Numbered from the stretch's first letter, positions 1 to 7,105 are shown. The stretch: DNA of 21,187 nt from an uncultured Gemmatimonadales bacterium (GCA_937982605.1 CALJLC010000277.1:1-21187), one strand, 5' to 3'. Program-made: numbers and translations. The notes: generated from the sequence alone by a model not told the origin.

Positions 1-1
1 G

Positions 2-133
2 ATGCGCAGCGTCTTCGTCGCCTGGGCCCTCACCCGTCAGGATCTGGCCAAGATGTCGGTGCCGCAGGCCGCCGCGCAGGCGCTGAAGGACCGTTTCCCG
101 TGCAGCCAGATCGTGGTGCCGCGCCGGACGTAG
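2..133 (+). pseudogene. C-terminal coding fragment, unrecognised
   Basis: An open frame runs from the left edge to a TAG at 131-133, about 43 codons, with G or C at nearly every third position, which is what a real gene looks like here. I do not recognise the protein; the readable end is QIVVPRRT. It may start upstream of the window or at the ATG at position 2. Its last few codons lie over the truncated end of the opposing acetyltransferase, whose family resemblance stops near position 119. The stop may therefore have been acquired at a junction rather than being the original one. This could also be a chance open frame in GC-rich DNA. Confidence 0.3.
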
Positions 134-525
134 CTGCGCTGCGCCGCACCGGATCCGGAGTGGAGCCCCACGTTGAGGCCCACCCCGTCCGAACGGAGTG
201 AAGCTGCCCGTTCCGCCCGATCGAGCAGTGCCGTCCCCACGCCACGATTTCGACGACCCTCTCGCACCCACAAGTCCGAGATCTCGGGGAGCCCCGAGTC
301 GCGCAGGACCGCGTCGTCGGCCGTCCAGAGCAACGTCACGAAGCCTGCCGGGGCCCCGTCGACGAGGGCGACGAAGACCGTACGCCGACCGGCGCGGTCC
401 TCGGACAGGTAGCGCTCGAACTTCGCTCCGTCCTCGAAGAGGGGGGAGTCGGAGGGCTCGATGCGACGGATCTCGATGCCGTCCCCTCCCTCGACCCGGC
501 CCCTGGCGGGGCCCTCGGACTCCAT
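37..525 (-). CDS. GNAT acetyltransferase, C-terminally truncated
   Basis: This is a GCN5-related N-acetyltransferase, which would transfer acetyl from acetyl-CoA to an unknown amine. It starts at the ATG at 525, two bases after the kinase stop (TGA 530-528), with a GAGGG ribosome site, so it is the last gene of the MOSC-methyltransferase-kinase operon. Visible family features are the beta-strand FVALVDGAPAGFVTL, the acetyl-CoA loop RNRGVGTALL and the segment GLNVGLHSGSGAAQRSYVRRG. In relatives a further strand and about 30 residues follow that point. Here the sequence changes to WLHGKRSFSACAAACG and stops, so the C-terminal end has probably been replaced by foreign sequence near position 119. 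The frame is also open upstream into the kinase, making a 354-residue reading frame from 1101 to 37. Activity is doubtful. Confidence 0.75.
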   Translation of the reverse strand: MESEGPARGRVEGGDGIEIRRIEPSDSPLFEDGAKFERYLSEDRAGRRTVFVALVDGAPAGFVTLLWTADDAVLRDSGLPEISDLWVREGRRNRGVGTALLDRAERAASLRSDGVGLNVGLHSGSGAAQRSYVRRGTTIWLHGKRSFSACAAACGTDILARS

Positions 526-527
526 GC

Positions 528-1101
528 TCAGCCCTCGCTCGCGAGCGTTCGAAGCGCCAGCCCATCGATGATCCTCCGCGCCGCCTCGGTCGGAGTGAGC
601 GACGAGTTGTCCACGCGAAGGTGCGGACCGAGAGGAAACCGTCCCCCCGAGTCGAATCGCCACTTCGACTCCGCCTCGATCAGGTGGGCCCTGGAGGCGC
701 CTCGCCGACTCGTTGCGGGCCAGCCGGGTGTCGAGAGCCGCCCACAGCGCCGCGTACACGACGCGCCCACCTTCGGCCTCGAAGGGGTCCACGAGCTTGC
801 GCACGTACTCGAGCTCGCCCGGAGCGTCGAACGCCCACACGAAGGTGAAGATGAGGCCCGGCAGTTCGCTGAGGGCCACCTCTCGGATCATCTCGCGACG
901 CTGCATGGTCACGAGCCGGTTGAAGGCCGGGTCGCCGAAGCCGAAGACCGGAAGCACCGCCTCGATCGACACGTGGTTGTGATAGAGCGGCAGGCCGGTG
1001 AGGCGACTCAGCTCGCGGCCGACCGTCATCTTTCCGACGGCCGGCGGGCCGACGAGGAAGACGAGCGTCTTGCCGGACCCGGAGCCCGCTTCCGCGCTCA
1101 T
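528..1101 (-). pseudogene. P-loop kinase-like ATPase, disrupted by deletion/frameshift
   Basis: The N-terminal part has a Walker A loop GPPAVGKMT at residues 18-26, followed by LPLYHNHVSIEAVLPVF and LIFTFVWAFDAPG. This pattern is typical of small uncharacterised AAA/shikimate-kinase-like proteins. The start ATG (1101) overlaps the methyltransferase stop as ATGA and has GGAG six bases upstream. After LARNESARRL (about position 690) the family sequence continues only in another frame (AHLIEAESKWRFDSGG, then HLRVDNSSLTPTEAARRIIDG) and ends at the TGA at 528. Relatives as I remember them carry about a dozen residues (a KPSKRD-type segment) between these two parts. This looks like a deletion of roughly 35 bases rather than one miscalled base. 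In the unshifted frame the N-terminal half reads through into the GNAT. Pseudogene, young fusion or assembly error all remain possible. Confidence 0.7.
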
Positions 1102-1895
1102 CCGGAGCTCCGGAGCGCCACGATCATCTCGGTTCGGTAGGGTCGCACGACGGCGCCTCCGAATTCGTCGTCGATCAGGGAACTCAGCTCACCCCGGAGA
1201 CCCGCGAGGGCGTCGCTCGGGAGGAGTCGATGGTCCGAGTACGTGTTGATGAGTCGGAGGTACAGCTCTCGAGGGTACGTACGACTCCAGTCGTGGCTGA
1301 CGCGATGGACGTCGGCGAAGCCGTCGCTCGACTCGAGCTCCTCCACGATGCCACGGATGTCGGATTCCTTGGCGCCGGGCGTCGCCGGCGGCGTCCAGTC
1401 GGGCATCCACCGCCGGTAGATCGGCTGGGAGCGCTGGAAGAAGCCGGTGTAGGGGAACGGATGCGTGTGCCACAGAAGGACGAGCGCGCCGCCGGGGCGG
1501 ATCGCGTCGACGCAGCGGCCGACGCGGGTCTCCGGATCGAGCCAGTGATAGGACGTCGCGCAGACGAGGGCGGCGAACGAGCCCAGCTCCGTCGCCTCCT
1601 CGAAGTCCTGGCATCGGATCTCGACGTCCGGACGGCCGGCCAGGCGCCGGCGGGCGAAGCGGACCATCTCCGCGCTCCGGTCCACGCCCAGCACGGCGAA
1701 GCCCGAATCCGCGAACCACTCGGAAGCCTCCCCCGTCCCGCAGCCCACGTCCAGGATCGAGGCGCCCGGCTCCAGCCCGGCGATCTCCACCGCCGCCCGG
1801 AGGAGCTCGTGCGGGTAGCCGGGTCGCGCCAGGAAGTAGTCCTCGGCCCGACCGAGGAAGGAGTCCCGTCGCGTCTCCCGCTCGACCCGATCCAC
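1098..1895 (-). CDS. Class I SAM-dependent methyltransferase
   Basis: This is a cytosolic methyltransferase of the Rossmann (class I) type, 265 residues. Motif I is ILDVGCGTGEAS at about residues 47-58, the acidic residue after strand 2 is in LGVDRSAEM, and the SYHWLDPETR and IRPGGALVLLWH segments fit the small-molecule methyltransferase group related to trans-aconitate and UbiE enzymes. The substrate is unknown. I chose the GTG at 1895, two bases after the MOSC stop (TAG CG GTG), because the family N-terminus (RAEDYFLARPGYP) begins soon after. The open frame continues far upstream but is low-complexity there. No Shine-Dalgarno sequence precedes the GTG, so expression probably depends on translation of the MOSC gene, or on a -1 frameshift at the A7 run (1914-1920). 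Its stop overlaps the kinase start. Confidence 0.87.
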   Translation of the reverse strand: MDRVERETRRDSFLGRAEDYFLARPGYPHELLRAAVEIAGLEPGASILDVGCGTGEASEWFADSGFAVLGVDRSAEMVRFARRRLAGRPDVEIRCQDFEEATELGSFAALVCATSYHWLDPETRVGRCVDAIRPGGALVLLWHTHPFPYTGFFQRSQPIYRRWMPDWTPPATPGAKESDIRGIVEELESSDGFADVHRVSHDWSRTYPRELYLRLINTYSDHRLLPSDALAGLRGELSSLIDDEFGGAVVRPYRTEMIVALRSSG

Positions 1896-1897
1896 CG

Positions 1898-2635
1898 CTA
1901 CCGGGACGGCAGCTTTTTTTCGACGAACTCGTCGCCCACCGAGACCCGACCGGGTTCCACCACCGTGCCGTAGACACCGAAGCACGCCTCCCGCTCCCTC
2001 GCCACCGTCTTCAGTACGTCGGGGTCCTTCTCGCCGCTCTCGGGATCGATCGTGATCACGACGCAACGGCCGTCCCGCTTGTCCACGCGGAGGCGCATGC
2101 TCCCGACCCTCAGAACCGCACCGAGCAAAGCGTCCTCCCGGAAGGGGCTCCCGTCCGTCGTGCTCATGACCATGTTGGGACGGAAGCGGAGGGCGTCGAG
2201 GTCGCGCCCGACGAGCTGCTCGAGCCGCTCGACGGACTGCTCCGAGATCAGCGACACCGGAAAGGCGTCGAACGCGCCTCGATCGTGCTTCACCACCCGC
2301 GCGCCGCTCGGGTGGAGCTCCGACGCGAGCGCCGGATCCGCCACGTCGTACGCGACCCCGGACGGGGTGGTCACGACCGTCTCGGAGGAGTCGGGTCGAG
2401 AGGGATCGACGAACGACGGCCGGTAGAGACGCAGATCCGCGTTCTGGCGCAGGGTGAGCCACGGGAACCCGCTCCGCACCGCCTCGTCCCGGATGAACGC
2501 CCAGCGACGGTCGCCGGCGAGCCCGTACCAGCCGACCTCGACGGTCTGCAGCGACTCGGCGGCCATCGACTTGACGGGATAGCGCCACAGCGTGGCGACC
2601 CGGCCGACCCGCTCCCCTCCCCTGGATTCCGACAC
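1898..2635 (-). CDS. MOSC domain protein (molybdenum cofactor-binding type)
   Basis: This 245-residue protein has the N-terminal MOSC_N beta-barrel (VGRVATLWRYPVKSM at the start) followed by a MOSC domain. The segment GRCVVITIDPESGEKDP carries the Cys that in mARC/YcbX-type proteins binds the molybdenum cofactor, and FGVYGTVVEPGRVSVGD is the usual C-terminal strand pair. Family members reduce N-hydroxylated compounds or act in sulfur/molybdopterin transfer; which applies here cannot be read from the sequence. The GTG at 2635 has GGAGG eight bases upstream, and the family homology begins just after it. It is the first gene of the four-gene operon. Near its end the mRNA contains A AAA AAG in frame, 12 bases before the stop. 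No copy of the shared promoter element was found upstream. Confidence 0.87.
   Translation of the reverse strand: MSESRGGERVGRVATLWRYPVKSMAAESLQTVEVGWYGLAGDRRWAFIRDEAVRSGFPWLTLRQNADLRLYRPSFVDPSRPDSSETVVTTPSGVAYDVADPALASELHPSGARVVKHDRGAFDAFPVSLISEQSVERLEQLVGRDLDALRFRPNMVMSTTDGSPFREDALLGAVLRVGSMRLRVDKRDGRCVVITIDPESGEKDPDVLKTVAREREACFGVYGTVVEPGRVSVGDEFVEKKLPSR
1913..1919 (-). promoter_or_regulatory. Candidate -1 ribosomal frameshift heptamer A AAA AAG
   Basis: The MOSC codons GAA AAA AAG form the heptamer A AAA AAG, the same slippery site used in E. coli dnaX. Slipping back one base enters the methyltransferase frame, which is open through this point, and would give one MOSC-methyltransferase protein of about 510 residues. 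GTCCCG shortly after the heptamer could pair with CGGGAC about 40 bases on. A run of seven A is striking in such GC-rich coding DNA. There is no direct evidence of frameshifting. Confidence 0.35.
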
Positions 2636-2973
2636 CTGCTCGCACCTCCACGCGAGGCGCCCTTTGGCCGTGTTGAACCCTGCCGAGCGTGACGGCCCTT
2701 GAGGGCCGCTGCAGCGCCTCTCGGCGAGGGCTCGGCGGGCCGCCCGGGCGGCGGCCCCCGATCGGGCCCGGAGTAGATCGCGACCGGGGCGTCGAGTCAA
2801 CCTGCGACGGGCTCGCCGGGGGGCCGAGTGAGATCGCGGTCGACCCGGAGACGCGCTCCATTCGGTGGGTCGGAGACGAGGAGGTCCTGGTCACCCGCAC
2901 CGAGCGCGGCGTATCCCGGGCGACGTCGCGGGAGTACGAGATCCGGTCCGCCTGGAGCGTGCGCGACGACGCC
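2636..2973. other. Intergenic stretch without an intact gene
   Basis: This holds the 5' flank of the MOSC operon, with a good ribosome site just upstream of 2635 but no recognisable promoter, then a plus-strand coding remnant (2806-2973) that runs into the convergent end of the HD-methyltransferase gene. Between about 2690 and 2800 there is only G/C-rich low-complexity sequence in which I see nothing. Confidence 0.5.
2806..2973 (+). pseudogene. Orphan coding fragment, unrecognised
   Basis: One plus-strand frame here reads like genuine protein (EIAVDPETRSIRWVGDEEVL, then VSRATSREYEIRSAW) with strong G/C at third codon positions. It has no convincing start and no stop of its own. It runs into antisense sequence of the methyltransferase gene at about 2974, so it appears truncated at both ends. 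I cannot name the family. It is best read as a gene piece left by a deletion or recombination next to the HD-methyltransferase gene; a fortuitous open frame is the alternative. Confidence 0.35.
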
Positions 2974-4149
2974 TCACCGCCTCCGGTAGCTCGCCCACAT
3001 ACCCGCGTGCACGTGCCGGTCGAATGCCCCGGTCCCCACCGGGTCGAGCCACCGGCCGCGGGTGCGGATGGGGTGCGCGAGCGTCTGGGCCACCTTCGTC
3101 TCGGTGGCGAAGACGCCTCCCCGCCGGAGCACCCGAGCGATCTCGCCGACGGCGCCGTCGGGATCGTCGACGTGGTAGCAGGTACCGAAGTCCACGACGA
3201 CGTCGAAGGCGTCGGCGGCGAACGGCAGCCGCCTCGCGTCCGCGCGCAGCACGGCGGCAGCCGAGCCCCCCGGCGGGACCCGAGCGAGGAGCCCCGCGTC
3301 GATGTCGATCCCGACGAGCAGCGCCGGAGTGAGGATCCGGTGCAGCGTGGGCAACGCGGCCCCGGCTCCGCAGCCCACCTCCAGGACCCGCCCGCCCCGG
3401 GGAAGGCGCAGCGCCCACGCGAAGAGAGGGACCTCGAGGTGGCGCTGAAGCGTGTTGCGATACTCCAGGTCCGGGAAGGGGCGGTACGAGTCCCCGGCGG
3501 ATCCGTCCGCCACCACCTCGGCGGTCGAGTGGCCCGGCTCCAGCACCCGCAGCGCGCGGGCCAGATTCGATCGGGCGGTCGCCTCGAGTCGCTCCTCGAA
3601 CCAGCGCGTGTTGAAGATGCGGTCCCGCTCGAGGAAGCCCCTCAGGACCTCGGCCCGGCGGCGCCGGAAGACCGGCCCGGGTACCCAGCGGTACTCCTCC
3701 CGGATCTGAGCCTCGTATTCGTCGTACCGAGCCGACTCGGAGCCGAGGACGTTGAGGTCGATGTCCTGGAGCAGCGCGGCGTCACCGTCTGCTTGGCCCA
3801 TGTCGTGCCGTGTGGCCAGGATCAGCTCCCGGACGCGCCTCGTGCGAGCCCCGTCGGCGCCGGCCGCCTCCAGCCACGCCGCGGCCACCGCCGCGCTCCG
3901 CGCCTCGTTGTCGTCACGCCGGGTGGCGTAGACCACGTCGTGCAGCCAGATCGCCGCCTCGAGCTCGGCGGGTTCCGCGGCGAGGGGCTCGACGCGGTCC
4001 AGGTAGGCGAGGCACTCGCCGATGTGCTGGAGCGTGTGGTAGCGCCGATGGCTCTCCCCGTACGCCGCCGCCAGCTCGTCGAACCGCTCGGCGAGCCCGA
4101 CGCAGCCGAGCCTGGCGCACAGATCGGTCCACCGCTCCCGATTCGACAT
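2974..4149 (-). CDS. HD-type phosphohydrolase fused to SAM methyltransferase
   Basis: This is a two-domain protein of 391 residues. Residues 1 to about 205 match the predicted HD-superfamily metal-dependent phosphohydrolases of COG4339. Visible landmarks are YHTLQHIGECL, AAIWLHDVVYATRRDDNEARSA (the HD pair and NE), ILATRH, LLQDIDLNVLGS, IREEYRWVP and the FLERDRIFNTRWF region. After a short linker (about 205-225), residues 226-391 form a class I methyltransferase with motif I RVLEVGCGAGAALPTL, GIDIDAGLL, FDVVVDFGTCYHVDD and IARVLRRGGVFATET. Both domains keep their signature residues, so this looks like a true fusion. The COG4339 domain usually stands alone. The ATG at 4149 has GGAG eight bases upstream, and the shared promoter element lies at 4198-4227, giving a leader of about 40 bases. 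It is divergent from the AraC gene. Substrates are unknown. Confidence 0.83.
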   Translation of the reverse strand: MSNRERWTDLCARLGCVGLAERFDELAAAYGESHRRYHTLQHIGECLAYLDRVEPLAAEPAELEAAIWLHDVVYATRRDDNEARSAAVAAAWLEAAGADGARTRRVRELILATRHDMGQADGDAALLQDIDLNVLGSESARYDEYEAQIREEYRWVPGPVFRRRRAEVLRGFLERDRIFNTRWFEERLEATARSNLARALRVLEPGHSTAEVVADGSAGDSYRPFPDLEYRNTLQRHLEVPLFAWALRLPRGGRVLEVGCGAGAALPTLHRILTPALLVGIDIDAGLLARVPPGGSAAAVLRADARRLPFAADAFDVVVDFGTCYHVDDPDGAVGEIARVLRRGGVFATETKVAQTLAHPIRTRGRWLDPVGTGAFDRHVHAGMWASYRRR

Positions 4150-4197
4150 CGGCGCTCCGAGCCTCGCCTTCCGTGACCACGGATCCTGCGGACCCCG

Positions 4198-4227
4198 ATA
4201 GTGCCGGAGGGTGCCTCACCGAGACAA
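4198..4227 (-). promoter_or_regulatory. Promoter element: TTGTCT - 18 bp - CACTAT
   Basis: One of seven matching elements. In the gene's sense, -35 TTGTCT is at 4227-4222, the spacer is 18 bp ending in CCGG, and -10 CACTAT is at 4203-4198. The HD-methyltransferase start lies 49 bases beyond the -10. Confidence 0.6.
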
Positions 4228-4341
4228 GGCGCGTGCACCTCGGCCACTTCCACGGTCGTCCGCCCCGACCCTCGCCCTGACAGGCGACGCCCCGTCGCTC
4301 GTACTCATCGGCGACCTACGTCGAATTCGGGAGCCAGGGGC

Positions 4342-5262
4342 ATGGTCGAGCTGGTACGCTGGTCGAAGAGCGAGCGAACGCTGCCCGGTGGGGAGGTCGA
4401 CGCGGAATTCGCGGCTCACCCCGACATCATCCATCTCTTCGCGTTCACCACCGACCGGATGCATGTGGGTGAGCACTCGGGCAGCCTGTCGGTCAAGATC
4501 GTGACCCACGGACGAGAAGCGTATCGGTTCGGAAGCCGCCGGGTGGACCTCCGGGCGGGCGAAGTGCTGGTGGTGAACGCGGGCCAGACGTACGAGTCGT
4601 CCATCGACGAGCCGGGCACCCGCTCGATCTCTTTCTTCCTCCCGCCGGAAGTCGCCGCGATGGCCGCTCGGGCGACCCGGTCCTTCGACGATCGACGCAC
4701 CGGGCACCCCGGAGGCGAGGCACCGCAGATCCCCTTCCGGCCAGGACCACGACTGCACCGGACGATCGACCGGCTCTCCGCGGCCGTCTCACGCCCGGGG
4801 CGACCGGACCCGGTGGAGCTCGAGGAGCTCCTGCTGCGAGCAGCGGCGGAGTCGTGGCGGGAAGCCGCGGGACTCCTGCCGCCCCACGTGCTCGGGGATC
4901 GGGTCCGTCGGTCGACCCGCGAGGAGCTCGTGACCCGGGTCCTGCGCGCGCGCGACCTCGTTCGCGACACGCACGGCCGTGCCACGCTCGCGCAGATGGC
5001 CGACGCGGCCGGGCTGTCGCGGTACCACTTCCTGCGCGCCTTCGAGGGCGTCTTCGGCGTCACCCCGGGCCGGTTCGCTCGGGGGGTGCGCCTGGAACGG
5101 GGCCGCGCGAGCCTCGAGCGTGGCGACCCTCCCGCGGTCGCGGCGCGCAAGGCCGGCTACGGATCCACCGGCGCCTTCCTTCGAGCGCTTCGGCGCGCCG
5201 CCGACTCCGCGGGCGCCGGTCGCGAGGCGGATTCGCAACTTCTGCATCGGCGGCGCTCCTAG
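4342..5262 (+). CDS. AraC-family transcriptional regulator
   Basis: This 306-residue DNA-binding regulator has an N-terminal cupin-like sensing domain, residues about 20-130, with the typical stretch YRFGSRRVDLRAGEVLVVNAGQTYES. The C-terminal AraC double helix-turn-helix, about 205-290, shows ATLAQMADAAGLSRYHFLRAF, the conserved VFGVTPGRF, then AVAARKAGYGSTGAFLRALR. The last HTH normally ends in a phenylalanine-rich FSRAFKR-type motif; here FLRALRR takes its place. The ATG at 4342 is preceded by GGGAG and AGGGGC. It is transcribed away from the HD-methyltransferase gene, and its C-terminal end lies 29 bases before the next plus-strand gene, so the two may be co-transcribed. Inducer and targets are unknown; the divergent 4228-4341 region is the natural place for an operator. 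Confidence 0.87.
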   Translation: MVELVRWSKSERTLPGGEVDAEFAAHPDIIHLFAFTTDRMHVGEHSGSLSVKIVTHGREAYRFGSRRVDLRAGEVLVVNAGQTYESSIDEPGTRSISFFLPPEVAAMAARATRSFDDRRTGHPGGEAPQIPFRPGPRLHRTIDRLSAAVSRPGRPDPVELEELLLRAAAESWREAAGLLPPHVLGDRVRRSTREELVTRVLRARDLVRDTHGRATLAQMADAAGLSRYHFLRAFEGVFGVTPGRFARGVRLERGRASLERGDPPAVAARKAGYGSTGAFLRALRRAADSAGAGREADSQLLHRRRS

Positions 5263-5265
5263 ATT
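5260..5265 (+). promoter_or_regulatory. Possible -10 box TAGATT overlapping the AraC stop codon
   Basis: TAGATT is a good -10 match, and its first three bases are the regulator's TAG stop. No convincing -35 sits 16-18 bases upstream. If it is real, transcription would start about 20 bases before the ATG at 5292. Confidence 0.25.
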
Positions 5266-5291
5266 CGACCCTCACTCAGCGGGAGGGGCGA

Positions 5292-6026
5292 ATGCGGTGC
5301 GACGGGACGCGATGGGTCGGGGTGGCGGTGCTGATCGTGGCGGCGGTGGTCTCGGACGATCGAGGCGAGGCCCAGCTCCGGGGAGACGCCGACGCCGTGG
5401 CGGCGGTCGAGCGGATGATCGACGCGGTGGGCGGAGCGGAGCTCTGGACCCGCAGCCAGACGCTGGAACTCGACTACCGAGGCTGGTCGAAGGGCGCGGA
5501 GGGCGAGGTCGTCGAGCGCGCCTGGCGGGACCTCACCCGGCCCGAACAGCGGATCGAGATCGAGCGTGCCGGCGCCGGCTTCGCCGTCGTTCTGACCGGG
5601 ACGGAGGGGTGGCGCGCACAGGACGGCGCGGTCACGGAGTGGGATTCGGACGCCATCGCACGGCATCGGCTGTTCTGGCCCAAGGACTTCTACACGCTGA
5701 TTCGACGACTGGCGGCTGGCGACCCGGACCTCTGGGTCGAGCAGTTCGGCGACGACGGCAGGGTCGTGGTCTACAGTGAGGCCCTGGGTGAGCTCGGCTG
5801 GTGGGAGATCGCGCCGGACGGAGCCATCGAGCGATGGGGGACGCTCGACATGGGCGAACCCCTGGCCTACGTCTACGGACCCATGCGGGACTTCGGCGGG
5901 GGGCTCACCTTACCCGCCTGGGGGGCCAGTCTCGACGGAGGTTGGCGATTCGAGTACACGCGCGTCGCGCTGCGGTCGACTCCGATGGACCCGGCGCTGC
6001 TGCGGCGGCCGGCCCCGGGTCGGTGA
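5292..6026 (+). CDS. Exported protein, probably LolA-like fold; function unknown
   Basis: This 244-residue protein has an N-terminal hydrophobic signal segment (WVGVAVLIVAAVV, cleavage probably near SDDRGEAQ), so it is likely exported to the periplasm. After it comes AVAAVERMIDAVGGAELWTR and LELDYRGWSKG. This opening, a helix then beta-strands describing a substrate-dependent conversion, resembles periplasmic lipoprotein-carrier-like (LolA/LolB-type) or DUF4292-like proteins. I cannot name the family with confidence. The ATG at 5292 follows GGGAGGGG at ideal distance. It lies 29 bases downstream of the AraC gene and convergent to the PD40 lipoprotein gene (23-base gap). It may be the regulator's co-transcribed partner. 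No catalytic motif is visible. Confidence 0.7.
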   Translation: MRCDGTRWVGVAVLIVAAVVSDDRGEAQLRGDADAVAAVERMIDAVGGAELWTRSQTLELDYRGWSKGAEGEVVERAWRDLTRPEQRIEIERAGAGFAVVLTGTEGWRAQDGAVTEWDSDAIARHRLFWPKDFYTLIRRLAAGDPDLWVEQFGDDGRVVVYSEALGELGWWEIAPDGAIERWGTLDMGEPLAYVYGPMRDFGGGLTLPAWGASLDGGWRFEYTRVALRSTPMDPALLRRPAPGR

Positions 6027-6049
6027 GCTGACCGGAGCGACCGCCCTCG

Positions 6050-6937
6050 TCAGCTCGTACAGAGCCCGATCACGTTCGCGAGCGGCGTCCGGTAGATGTC
6101 GCCCGGTGGGCGAACGCCCTCCGGCTGAGGTCCGACCACGCCGGGGCGTTCCGACGTGAAGTACAGCCACCCGTCCACGATCGCGGGGGCGAGCTCCCCG
6201 TAGGCGGAGCTGATCGGATCGGGCAGGGCTCGGGGCTCGGACCACCCCGCACCCGTCGAGCACGTCACGAACAGGTCCGCACCCCGGCCTTCGACGGGCG
6301 CCGCGATCACCATGAAGGTCCCGTCGGGTCCGATCGCGGGGTTCGACGCCTCCGTGACGTCGCCGAACCGGAGCAGCGTCGGGGCGGTCCACTCCTGGCC
6401 GACCCGACGCGTGGAGTAGATCCGTCGCGCACCGTCCCGTCTCGAGCTGAACACCATGAGCCCGTCGGACGTGAACGAGGTGTAGACGTCGCTCGAGTCC
6501 GAGTTCACCGGCCGGGGCAGCGGAGCGGGTTCGGACCACCCGTCGTCCGTCCGGCGGAGGAACCAGAGGCCGAACGAGCCGTTGGACCCCGGCGCCGCCA
6601 GGTCCGACGAGAAATGGAGCTCGTCGCCCGACGGGAGCATGAACGGATCGATGGCGGAGATCCCCGCGGTCGGTGCGAAGGCGACGGCCTCGGACCATGC
6701 CCCCGACGACCGAACCGAGACCATCAGATCCAGCCTCGACCGATCCGCGGAGGTGCGGTTGAAGTACGCCGTGTCCCCGTCGGGGGAGAAGGTGATCGCG
6801 AACTCGGGCGCCTCGGTCGAGATCGCGCCGCGCCCGAAGAGCTCGACGTCGGGCTCGGCACCCTCGGGCCCGTCATCGTCCGCGCCAGCGCAGCCCGTCG
6901 CCACCAGCACCGCCACCACCCCTGCCCACCTCCTCAT
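6050..6937 (-). CDS. PD40/WD40-like beta-propeller lipoprotein
   Basis: This 295-residue secreted lipoprotein has a signal peptide ending in the lipobox LVATGC with Cys16, followed by an acidic linker (GADDDGPEGAEPD). The rest consists of repeated PD40 (TolB-like) blades: EFAITFSPDGDTAYFNRT, SAIDPFMLPSGDELHFSSD, DVYTSFTSDGLMVFSSRRDG, ASNPAIGPDGTFMVIAA and ELAPAIVDGWLYFTSERPG. Each blade has the SPDG-like turn followed by an aromatic strand. Such propellers bind partners or ligands at the cell envelope; no enzyme residues can be inferred. The ATG at 6937 has a GGGGGG tract upstream. The promoter element is at 7034-7063, with a leader near 90 bases. A fragment of a related gene lies at 9456-9594 on the other strand. 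Confidence 0.85.
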   Translation of the reverse strand: MRRWAGVVAVLVATGCAGADDDGPEGAEPDVELFGRGAISTEAPEFAITFSPDGDTAYFNRTSADRSRLDLMVSVRSSGAWSEAVAFAPTAGISAIDPFMLPSGDELHFSSDLAAPGSNGSFGLWFLRRTDDGWSEPAPLPRPVNSDSSDVYTSFTSDGLMVFSSRRDGARRIYSTRRVGQEWTAPTLLRFGDVTEASNPAIGPDGTFMVIAAPVEGRGADLFVTCSTGAGWSEPRALPDPISSAYGELAPAIVDGWLYFTSERPGVVGPQPEGVRPPGDIYRTPLANVIGLCTS

Positions 6938-7033
6938 CGCGCCCCCCTGGCTTCCATGGCTCCGGACCGGCCATGGGAATCGACTCGGTTCACGTCCACC
7001 CGCGCGCCTCCCCGGGACCGTTCATCACACGTG

Positions 7034-7063
7034 ATTCTGCGCGCGCTTCCATCTCGTGGACAA
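7034..7063 (-). promoter_or_regulatory. Promoter element: TTGTCC - 18 bp - CAGAAT
   Basis: -35 TTGTCC is at 7063-7058, spacer 18 bp, -10 CAGAAT at 7039-7034. It faces the PD40 lipoprotein gene, whose start is 97 bases past the -10. It lies just downstream of pnuC. Confidence 0.6.
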
Positions 7064-7082
7064 GCCGCCCGCCGGTACGCTC

Positions 7083-7104
7083 CCCGCGCTCGCGCATCCG
7101 CGGG
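7083..7104 (-). terminator. Possible terminator hairpin after pnuC
   Basis: The inverted repeat CCCGCG ... CGCGGG (6-bp stem, 10-base loop) begins directly after the pnuC stop at 7106. There is no U tract, so it is at best a weak or Rho-assisted site. Confidence 0.3.
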
Positions 7105-7105
7105 A

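Noticed and set aside
99..113. 15-base word shared with 3939-3953 as a functional direct repeat
   Set aside because: It is a single pair, one of them in the coding sequence for a conserved HD motif; chance or a relic is more likely than a functional repeat.
37..1101. One 354-residue kinase-acetyltransferase fusion gene
   Set aside because: The middle part is out of frame with the kinase family sequence, which is readable in another frame with its own stop right before a good GNAT start.
1102..1113. Perfect 12-bp palindrome CCGGAGCTCCGG before the kinase start
   Set aside because: It contains the ribosome site and has no loop; likely chance in GC-rich DNA, and no regulator is indicated.
1098..2900. 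One 600-residue gene on the minus strand
   Set aside because: Everything before the methyltransferase is Arg/Gly/Pro-rich shadow of the MOSC gene; the MOSC frame has clear family motifs.
2689..4176. Long plus-strand gene of 495 codons
   Set aside because: Most of it is antisense to the HD-methyltransferase gene, which has clear motifs; only the 2806-2973 part reads as possibly genuine.
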